Below are positions 1-5,266 of a stretch of DNA of 5,978 nt, piece by piece. Below the pieces are notes generated by a model. That model was given only the letters and a program-made list of their open reading frames with translations. It was not told where the DNA came from and searched no databases. Source of the DNA: DASZHJ01 sp035938015 (GTDB lineage Bacteria; Pseudomonadota; Alphaproteobacteria; ATCC43930; CGMCC-115725); assembly GCA_035938015.1 (NCBI GenBank), contig DASZHJ010000304.1:1-5978 (forward strand). Reading direction: 5' to 3'. The translations under genes and the position numbers were made by a program. The number at the start of each line of letters is the position of its first letter. Position 1 is the stretch's first letter.

Positions 1-1
1 T

Positions 2-217
2 GACGCTCGTCTTGCGGAACTCGAAGCAGCTTGCGCGGAGCCCCGCACCTGCGCCGAGATCGTGCCGGTGCTGTTCCGCCGCAAGCTCGATGCCCATCAG
101 CTCGGCTTCGCCATCGGTGAGACGCTGGCGCACCTGCACTACCTCGTGAACCAGGGCCGCATGCGCCGAGCCGAGCGGGGCGACGGCGTCTATACCTATG
201 GGCGGGGAATTTCCTGA
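2..217 (+). CDS. MBL-fold metallo-hydrolase, C-terminal end (partial at window start)
   Basis: The frame is open from the window edge to a TGA at 215-217 and gives the last 71 residues of a protein. It contains a helix-turn-helix-like tail with the segments EIVPVLFRRKLDAHQLGFAIG, GETLAHLHYLVNQGRMRR and a final GDGVYTYG. This pattern (T/CAxEIVPVLFxRxLDxHQ, then xGExLAHLxxLVxxGR) is what I know as the winged-helix tail at the C terminus of a large group of proteobacterial metallo-beta-lactamase-fold hydrolases (glyoxalase II/LACTB2-like). The zinc-binding HxHxDH core would lie upstream and is not visible, so the substrate cannot be judged. The gene reads in the same direction as the cyclase that starts 50 bp downstream, but nothing shows co-transcription. 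The family call is recognition of the tail only. Confidence 0.8.
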   Translation, partial: DARLAELEAACAEPRTCAEIVPVLFRRKLDAHQLGFAIGETLAHLHYLVNQGRMRRAERGDGVYTYGRGIS

Positions 218-236
218 ATAGCGGAATCTGCCTTAA

Positions 237-266
237 GATCGCGATCGAACCGGATCACGGTTGATC
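237..266. promoter_or_regulatory. Leader of the cyclase gene: phased GATC sites and inverted repeat
   Basis: The 50-bp gap before the cyclase holds a perfect palindrome GATCGCGATC (237-246) and an inverted repeat AACCG-gatca-CGGTT (248-262). GATC occurs at 237, 243, 253 and 263, the last three exactly 10 bp apart. The inverted repeat ends five bases before the ATG at 268, where a Shine-Dalgarno sequence would be expected; no strong one is present. It could be an operator, a small hairpin limiting translation, or chance in GC-rich DNA. No convincing -35/-10 pair was found here. Confidence 0.3.
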
Positions 267-267
267 A

Positions 268-2307
268 ATGTCCGAATCCCGACCCGAACGCCGCCTGGCC
301 GCCATCCTCGCAACCGATGTGGCCGGCTATTCGCGACTCATGGGAAGCAATGAGGAAGCGACGCTCGCGCGGCTCAACACGCTCAACAAGGGCGTGATCG
401 AGCCCACTATCGAGGAGTTCCGCGGTCGCATCGTCAAAACTATGGGTGACGGGCTCCTGGCGGAATTCGCGAGCGCAGTCGACGCCGTGCGCGCCGCGGT
501 CAAGATCCAGCGGGGCACGCGTTCATTCAACGCAGAGATTCCCGAGCTCGAGCAACTTCGCCTGCGCATAGGCGTCAACATCGGGGACCTTATCTATCAG
601 GGCTCCGACGTATTCGGTGACGGCGTGAACATAGCGGCGCGGCTGCAGAGCATCGCCGAGCTCGACGGCATCTTCGTCTCGCAGACCGTGCGCGATTACG
701 TCCGCGAGGAAGCCAGCTTCATTTTCGACGACCTGGGCGCCCGTTCGCTCAAGAACATCGACCGCCCCGTGCGCATCTTCCGTGTGCGCCAAGCCGGCGA
801 CGGGCCGGCCCCGCGCAGTCGTGCGCGCGGAGCGCGTAGGAACTGGGCGCTGGCCCTCGGCAGCATCGCGATCGCGGCTGCTCTGGCGGGCGGCATCGCC
901 TGGTGGGCGCGCCATGAGCCCAGATCGCGTGCCCCGATGCGGCCGCTGGTGACTGCGTCAGCACCCCCCGCTGCGTCGCCAGCACAGAAATCCACGCCTA
1001 CGCCCGCCGCCGCTGCGCCGGCGCAACAATCCGCGGCAGTGCCCACTACAGCACCCGCGCAGCAATCCGCGCCTGCACCCGCCTCCGCTGGAGCGATGTC
1101 GATTCCCGCGGAACCTCGGTTCTCCCTTGTCGTGCTTCCGTTGCGAAATCTAAGCGGCGAGCCCAAGGACCGGTATTTTTCCGATGCGGTCGCGGACCGA
1201 CTGACCACGGCGCTCGGCCGACTGGCAGGCGGGCTAGTCACCGCCCGCGAGACCGGTTTTCTCTATCGTGGGCGCGCCGCCGACGCGAAAGCGATCATGG
1301 CGGAACTGCAGGTGCGCTATCTGCTCGAGGGCGGTGTCACTCGCGAGGGCACGCAGGCGCGCGTGCAAGCGCGTTTGGTCGACGGGCAGTCCGGCGGCAC
1401 GGCGTGGCAGGGTCGCTTCGAGAAGGAGCGGATGGCGCTGCCCGCGCTCGAGGCCGAACTCGTCGCCAGTCTCGGCGCCGCTCTGGGAGCCGATGCAGAG
1501 AGTGTCAAGCTAGCCGCAGGCGCATTTCTGCCGGTCGCCAATGCCGAATCGGACGACCTCGCCATGCAAGGTTGGGAAGCGATCTATCATGCCACGACCA
1601 TCGATGCCTCGAACGAGGCCGAGGCGCTGTTCACGAAGGCACTCGCATCTGATTCCGACAACCGCGAAGCGAAGCTTGGCCTCGCTTACACGCTCATGCA
1701 CGCCTTGGTGCTACGCCCCGTCGCCGAACGTCGCGCGCGCATCCAGCGAGCCGACGAGATCGTGACGGCGCTGCTCGCCGGCAACCCCGACCTTGCGCTC
1801 GCCCACCTTCTCAAAGCTCAAGTGCTCCTGCAGAGCGGCCAGACCGATCGTGCGCTGCAACTCATCGACGAAGCACTCGCGCTCAATCCGAGCCTTGCGG
1901 AGGCTTGGGGGGTGCTGGGCGCCGCGGAGAATCGACTCGGGCGCGAGGCCGACAGCCTGCCGCATCTGCGCTACGCAATCCGCGTGAGCCCGCGCGATCC
2001 GCTATTAAGCTTTTGGCTGACCGCGATAGCAGCCGGGGAATTCGCGGCGGGCGCCGAAGCGCCGGCGCTCGAGGACCTCAAGAAGGCGGCCGCCGTCAAC
2101 ACCCGCTTTCCCGCGCCTTATCTCTGGATCGCCGCGATCGAGGCGAGGCAGGGGGATCTCCCGGCGGCACAATCGGCGTTGAGCGAATACGACAAGCGCG
2201 ACGCCGGCATGACGCTGGCGCGCTTGCGGCAGCCAGGCGCCATCACCCTGCGGGTCACAGACCCCGTGCTCGACGGCTTGCGCAAAGCCGGCATGAAGGA
2301 GCAATAG
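268..2307 (+). CDS. Membrane-anchored class III adenylate cyclase with TolB_N-like domain and TPR repeats
   Basis: This protein should make cAMP from ATP. Residues 8-175 form a class III cyclase domain (TDVAGYSRLM, KTMGDGLLAEF, DVFGDGVNIAARL). All six expected catalytic positions are present: metal-binding D17 and D61, adenine-selecting K57 and D114, and transition-state N121 and R125. Spacings match the mycobacterial Rv1625c pattern except for a shorter stretch between D61 and D114. A basic patch (185-191) precedes one membrane segment (about 193-214), so the cyclase head should be cytoplasmic and the rest periplasmic. An Ala/Pro/Gln linker (about 228-282) follows, then a TolB_N-like domain of the COG5616 kind (about 284-400; VVLPLRNLSGEPKDRYFSD, VRYLLEGGV). 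The rest is helical with TPR-like units, clearest at about 507-574. This is a common alphaproteobacterial architecture, usually with many paralogues per genome. The start is chosen because RRLAAILATDVAGYSRLM sits where the family begins; the ribosome site is weak. The input signal is unknown. Confidence 0.9.
   Translation: MSESRPERRLAAILATDVAGYSRLMGSNEEATLARLNTLNKGVIEPTIEEFRGRIVKTMGDGLLAEFASAVDAVRAAVKIQRGTRSFNAEIPELEQLRLRIGVNIGDLIYQGSDVFGDGVNIAARLQSIAELDGIFVSQTVRDYVREEASFIFDDLGARSLKNIDRPVRIFRVRQAGDGPAPRSRARGARRNWALALGSIAIAAALAGGIAWWARHEPRSRAPMRPLVTASAPPAASPAQKSTPTPAAAAPAQQSAAVPTTAPAQQSAPAPASAGAMSIPAEPRFSLVVLPLRNLSGEPKDRYFSDAVADRLTTALGRLAGGLVTARETGFLYRGRAADAKAIMAELQVRYLLEGGVTREGTQARVQARLVDGQSGGTAWQGRFEKERMALPALEAELVASLGAALGADAESVKLAAGAFLPVANAESDDLAMQGWEAIYHATTIDASNEAEALFTKALASDSDNREAKLGLAYTLMHALVLRPVAERRARIQRADEIVTALLAGNPDLALAHLLKAQVLLQSGQTDRALQLIDEALALNPSLAEAWGVLGAAENRLGREADSLPHLRYAIRVSPRDPLLSFWLTAIAAGEFAAGAEAPALEDLKKAAAVNTRFPAPYLWIAAIEARQGDLPAAQSALSEYDKRDAGMTLARLRQPGAITLRVTDPVLDGLRKAGMKEQ
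979..1068 (+). repeat. Degenerate PAQxS repeat in the cyclase linker
   Basis: The linker repeats the motif PAQ(K/Q)S three times, at residues 238, 251 and 263, coded by units starting at 979, 1018 and 1054 (39 and 36 bp apart). The last two share near-identical DNA (ccggcgcaacaatccgcg and cccgcgcagcaatccgcg). It looks like a slipped low-complexity linker between the membrane segment and the TolB_N-like domain, so its length may vary between strains. It has no predicted fold. Confidence 0.6.
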
Positions 2308-2322
2308 CGCTGGGGTGCGCCT

Positions 2323-2568
2323 TCACCACTCCTCGCCCGTCGACTTGTAGAAGACCGTCAAGCACAGAAGGACATCCACACTCACGCCGTCGGCGGCGAG
2401 CGGCCGGAAGATGCGCTCGAGTTCGTAGACCTCCTTGTCGTGCGGCACGGGGGCGGGGCCTCTGAACCACAGAGGTTGTCGCGATGTGGCGACGAAGCGG
2501 AAGTCCGACAGGGCCTCTTGTCTGCGTGCGGGCGGAACCGCTTCGATCATGCGCTCGAAGTACGGCAC
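2323..2568 (-). pseudogene. C-terminal remnant of a PAS-domain protein (PAS_5 type)
   Basis: On the minus strand an 81-codon frame can be read from a GTG at 2568 to a TGA at 2325-2323. Its sequence, YFERMIEAVPPARRQEAL, then RQPLWFRGP, then YELERIFRPLAADG and SVDVLLCLTVFYKS, matches the last half of the PAS_5-like proteins common in alphaproteobacteria, which end in a (Y)ExLxLPLxxDGxxVDxLL strand pair. Those proteins are normally about 150-200 residues, so the N-terminal half is missing. The frame stays open upstream to about 2725 but without another start codon, and there it runs antisense to the aminopeptidase remnant. The GTG has a purine-rich GGGAG directly abutting it, too close to act as a ribosome site. 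I therefore read this as a gene that lost its 5' half and promoter. It converges with the cyclase gene, stops being 15 bp apart. A short expressed protein cannot be excluded. Confidence 0.6.
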
Positions 2569-2570
2569 CT

Positions 2571-2936
2571 CCCGAATACCACACGTCCCTGGACGATCTC
2601 TCCCTAATCTCGCAGGTGGGGCTCGAAGGCAGCTTCCGCGTGCTACGTGATTGCCTCTCGGTGCTCGAGGCGAACCGGCATTGGCGCGCGGTCGTGCCCT
2701 GTGAGCCGCAACTCGGGCCGCGCGGACTCTACCCCACGCTCAGCACGCGGGAGAGCGGGCTTGCCGTGCGGGACATGATGAACCTGCTGGCCTACGCGGA
2801 CGGGCGGAGCGATCTCCTTGCGATCGCCGAGACCATCGGCGTGCCCGCGCTCCGCTGCGCGTCGATTGCGCAGACCCTCGCAGCCACCTCTCTCCTGCAG
2901 GATGTCTCGCCGGAGATCGCCGACTCGTACTGGTGA
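2571..2936 (+). pseudogene. C-terminal remnant of a DUF4910/M28-like aminopeptidase with winged-helix tail
   Basis: From 2571 to the TGA at 2934-2936 the plus strand encodes 121 residues starting PEYHTSLDDLSLIS. They continue with EANRHWRAVVPCEPQLGPRG and VRDMMNLLAYADGRSDLLAIA. I recognise this as the end of DUF4910-type zinc aminopeptidases: PEYHTSxDDL carries the last metal-binding histidine of the peptidase fold, followed by the CEPQLGxRGLYP segment and a C-terminal winged helix (about the last 60 residues). Full proteins are above 400 residues, so the catalytic core with the other zinc ligands is absent. The frame continues upstream to an ATG at 2484, but those 29 residues are the antisense of the PAS remnant and not family-like. 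The 5' end is therefore lost at or near 2545-2575. An in-place trace MRSKYGT at 2549-2569 lies in a different frame. The remnant converges on the dipeptidase gene, stops 15 bp apart. It is unlikely to be functional. Confidence 0.65.
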
Positions 2937-2951
2937 GATTGCTGGGTCCCG

Positions 2952-3959
2952 TCAGGTCCCGATCGGCCGCCAGGTCTGCTCGGCTACGCGCAGCATGTTG
3001 CCGCCGATGATCTTGCCGACGTCCGCCTCCGAATAGCCGCGCTCGAGCAGGGCCTCGGTGAGCTCCGGGAACCGCTCGGGCGGTACGATCCCCATATCGC
3101 CGCCGTAGTCGTTGCCGGGCGGCCACCAATCCTCGCGCTTGAGGCCGGGCGGGTCGTCGTTGGCGTTGCGATCGAAGACATAGTCGAGCCCGATGCCCAC
3201 GTGATCGATCCCGATGCGGTCGACGATGTAGTCGACGTGGCGAACCAGCGTATCGGTGCTGATGTCGTTGGCCCCGAGGAAGATGCCGATTCCGCTCACG
3301 CAGACGACGCCGCCCGTGCGGGCGCAGGCGTTGATCTGATCGTCCGTAATGTTGCGGGCGTGGTTGCGCAGCGCCTTGGGATTGGAATGCGAGAACACCA
3401 CCGGCCGCTTGGAGCGCTCCATCACCTCCATGCTGGTGCGATAGCCGGAGTGCGAACAATCCATGATCAGGCCGACCCGGTTGATCTCGTCGACGACCTG
3501 CCGGCCCAGCGGCGTCAGGGGCACGTCGGCGCCGTGGCAGCCGCCGGCAACGGAATTGTCGCGATTGTAGGCGAGATGGATCTGGCGCACGCCAAGGTCG
3601 CGATAGAGCCGCAGCATCGCGAGATCGTCGTCAAGCATGACCGAGCCCTCGAGGTCGAATGCGACCGCGAGCTTTCCCTCCTGCTTGGCGCGGTACACGT
3701 CATCGACGCTCTCGGGCAACAGGTACCGATCGGAGTGATCGGCGATCCAGGCCCGGAACGCCGCGATCACCCGCATGACCGTCGGGATCGGGTTGAAGTC
3801 CATGCCGACATTGACAGAGACGAAGCCGACGCCGGCCGCGTGATGCTGTTCCAGCGCCGCCATGCTCTGGCCCGGCAACAGGGGCAAGCAGCTGTGCGCG
3901 TCCCAGACCAGGCGCGCCGCATGCACCGCCCTCGCCCGCTCCGAGATCGCCCAAACCAT
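2952..3959 (-). CDS. Peptidase family M19 dipeptidase (membrane/renal dipeptidase-like)
   Basis: A 335-residue zinc-dependent dipeptidase of family M19, an amidohydrolase-type TIM barrel that cleaves dipeptides, in some members with D-residues or beta-lactam-like substrates. Family positions seen: H22 in WDAHSC, bridging E104 (FDLEGS), H128 (IHLAYN), H170 (DCSHSG), H191 (FSHSN), R202 (HARNIT), D259 (GLDYVFD) and the closing IIGGNMLRV (317-325). The usual HxD metal motif reads HxC here (C24). I recall similar HAC/HSC variants in alphaproteobacterial relatives, so this may mark a subfamily and not damage. No signal peptide or membrane segment is visible, so it is probably cytoplasmic. I place the start at 3959 because GGAGGA lies 7 bases upstream; a longer reading from 3998 would overlap the transporter gene and lacks such a site. 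It follows the MFS gene by 19 bp and is very likely co-transcribed with it. Substrate unknown. Confidence 0.9.
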   Translation of the reverse strand: MVWAISERARAVHAARLVWDAHSCLPLLPGQSMAALEQHHAAGVGFVSVNVGMDFNPIPTVMRVIAAFRAWIADHSDRYLLPESVDDVYRAKQEGKLAVAFDLEGSVMLDDDLAMLRLYRDLGVRQIHLAYNRDNSVAGGCHGADVPLTPLGRQVVDEINRVGLIMDCSHSGYRTSMEVMERSKRPVVFSHSNPKALRNHARNITDDQINACARTGGVVCVSGIGIFLGANDISTDTLVRHVDYIVDRIGIDHVGIGLDYVFDRNANDDPPGLKREDWWPPGNDYGGDMGIVPPERFPELTEALLERGYSEADVGKIIGGNMLRVAEQTWRPIGT

Positions 3960-3966
3960 CCCGTGT

Positions 3967-3972
3967 TCCTCC
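3967..3972 (-). promoter_or_regulatory. Ribosome binding site of the dipeptidase gene
   Basis: GGAGGA on the minus strand, 7 bases before the ATG at 3959. It lies in the gap between the transporter stop (3979) and this start. It decides the start codon against the in-frame upstream ATG at 3998. Confidence 0.85.
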
Positions 3973-3978
3973 GTCGCG

Positions 3979-5178
3979 CTACTCCGCCGGTTGGGCACGG
4001 ACGGGGAGCGTCTCGAGCTCTTCCGGCCGATGCGGGAACAGCAGCGCGCCCGCGAATACCAGGGACCCGAATCCCGCCAGCACCAGGAACGTCACGGTGA
4101 ACCCACCGGCGCGCTCATGCAAGAGCGCCACGAGCGGTATCGCGCATGCGCCCGCACTGAAGGATACCACATAGCGGAACGCGTAGGCGCGCGCGCGCCA
4201 AGCCTGATCGGTGTAGCGCGCGACCATCGCGTCGTTGATGGTCACCTGGCCGAAGATGCCGAAGCTGATGGCGACGGCAAGCGCCAGCATGGCCCAGTCC
4301 TGCGCCCAGGCGGCCAGGAGCAGGCAGGGGCCTTGGATGAGCGACAGCGGCAGGAACACCGTGCGCAGCGGGTGACGATCGACGAAATGTCCCACGATGA
4401 GCTGCGCCATGGCGCCGATCACGTAGACGACCGCGACGAGGACGCCGATCCAGAACGGCGAGCCCGCGAGCAGCGAAAAGCGCTCGTCGAACACCTTGGG
4501 CATAGAATTTGTCACGGCCGCGAAGACGATGCTGCCCGAGGCCGCCACGAGGACGAGGACCGAGAAGGCGTGCACGACCACGCTGCGCGGCAAGGCTACG
4601 CTGCCGCTTGCCGAGGCTCGTTTCTGCGCAGTCTGGTTCGGAACCATCAGATGGAAGACAATTCCGAGCGCGATCGCCGCGAGGCCCGGCACGGCAAAGG
4701 CCCAGCGCCAGCCGAGGACCTGCGTCAGCGTTCCCGCCGTGATCGCCGCGGCGGCCACGCCCATATTGCCCCAGACGCCGTTGACGCCGATGGTGCGGCC
4801 GAGTTTGCCCGCGTTCGCCACCAGCATCGCCGTACCCACGGGATGATAGATCGCGGCGAAGAGCCCGAGCAGCGTGAGGCTCGCGGCGAGCATGAGCGGC
4901 GTGGTGCTCAGGGCCGTGAGCAACGCCGCCGCGCCGACGCCCAGAAAGAACACCGTCATCATGTTCCGCTGACTCCAGCGGTCGCCGAGCCAGCCCGCGG
5001 GCAGCGAGCCCGCACCGAACGCGATAGCGCCGCCCACCGAGAGCGCCAGCACGCTCCCGTAGCTGTCGCCGAAGCTGGCGCCCATCCCGAGCACCGCGGT
5101 CGGAAAGATCAGCACCATGAGATGATCGAGCGCGTGCGCGATGTTGATAAAACGCACGACGCGGGCCGATGGCGCCAT
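3979..5178 (-). CDS. MFS transporter, 12-TM type with weak fosmidomycin-resistance (Fsr)-like features
   Basis: A 399-residue inner-membrane secondary transporter. Hydrophobic segments run through the whole protein with a hydrophilic central loop (about 181-200), fitting a 6+6 helix major facilitator. The loop after helix 2 carries motif A, GWLGDRWSQRNMM (62-74), and the second half has a partial copy, GHFVDRHPLRTVF (263-275). Helix 1 contains AHALDHLMVLIFP (14-26) and helix 4 contains IYHPVGTAML (110-119); both recall the Fsr-type group, where HxxxD and FHPxG occur, but this does not define a substrate or even direction. I choose the ATG at 5178 because AAGGAG lies 6 bases upstream and the first helix follows at once. 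An ATG at 5205 and one at 5235 would add 9 or 19 residues without a good ribosome site. It is the first gene of a unit with the M19 dipeptidase and diverges from the AraC regulator. Confidence 0.9.
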   Translation of the reverse strand: MAPSARVVRFINIAHALDHLMVLIFPTAVLGMGASFGDSYGSVLALSVGGAIAFGAGSLPAGWLGDRWSQRNMMTVFFLGVGAAALLTALSTTPLMLAASLTLLGLFAAIYHPVGTAMLVANAGKLGRTIGVNGVWGNMGVAAAAITAGTLTQVLGWRWAFAVPGLAAIALGIVFHLMVPNQTAQKRASASGSVALPRSVVVHAFSVLVLVAASGSIVFAAVTNSMPKVFDERFSLLAGSPFWIGVLVAVVYVIGAMAQLIVGHFVDRHPLRTVFLPLSLIQGPCLLLAAWAQDWAMLALAVAISFGIFGQVTINDAMVARYTDQAWRARAYAFRYVVSFSAGACAIPLVALLHERAGGFTVTFLVLAGFGSLVFAGALLFPHRPEELETLPVRAQPAE

Positions 5179-5184
5179 CGGGGT

Positions 5185-5190
5185 CTCCTT
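5185..5190 (-). promoter_or_regulatory. Ribosome binding site of the MFS gene
   Basis: AAGGAG on the minus strand, 6 bases before the ATG at 5178. It supports this start over the two upstream in-frame ATGs. Confidence 0.8.
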
Positions 5191-5212
5191 CTCGGAAATC
5201 GCCATGATGGAC

Positions 5213-5247
5213 AAGATAGCGTGGCGGGGCCACACTGTCCGGTCAGT
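5213..5247. promoter_or_regulatory. Candidate operator/promoter region between the MFS and AraC genes
   Basis: The 88-bp gap between the two divergent starts holds a perfect inverted repeat GTGGC-ggg-GCCAC (5221-5233). Next to it is a weaker one, ACTG-n6-CAGT (5234-5247). On the minus strand TATCTT (5218-5213) could be a -10 box for the transporter operon; a -35 box at proper distance is not convincing. Placement directly upstream of this box would suit an operator of the neighbouring regulator. AraC proteins more often bind direct repeats, which I do not see here. This is an inference from position and symmetry only. Confidence 0.35.
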
Positions 5248-5266
5248 TTCTATCGAGATTCAGCCA

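Noticed and set aside
2308..2322. Possible terminator between the cyclase and the PAS remnant
   Set aside because: Only 15 bp, no hairpin arms and no T-run on either strand.
2484..2570. In-frame ATG at 2484 as the start of a 150-residue protein including the aminopeptidase tail
   Set aside because: The first 29 residues are the antisense of the PAS remnant, contain no family sequence, and no clear ribosome site precedes them.
2945..2961. Direct repeat GGTCCCG twice around the dipeptidase stop codon
   Set aside because: Seven bases only, no symmetry for a terminator and no T-run; probably chance.
2740..3459. Minus-strand frame of 239 codons over the dipeptidase 3' part and the aminopeptidase remnant
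   Set aside because: Arg/Gln/His-rich shadow of the dipeptidase frame that also runs antisense to the peptidase remnant; no motif.
3201..4100. Plus-strand open frame of 299 codons opposite the dipeptidase gene
   Set aside because: It lies antisense to the M19 gene with its conserved motifs; its low-complexity Asp/Val/His/Arg-rich product has no recognisable domain.
4115..5233. Second minus-strand frame of 372 codons overlapping the MFS gene
   Set aside because: Arg/Gly/Ala-rich shadow of the MFS gene in another frame; no membrane segments or motifs.
5204..5266. Upstream in-frame ATGs (5204/5207) as the start of the AraC regulator
   Set aside because: The added residues do not resemble the family N terminus, and the start at 5267 places DYQRVPRP where relatives usually begin. 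Not fully excluded, since neither start has a strong ribosome site.
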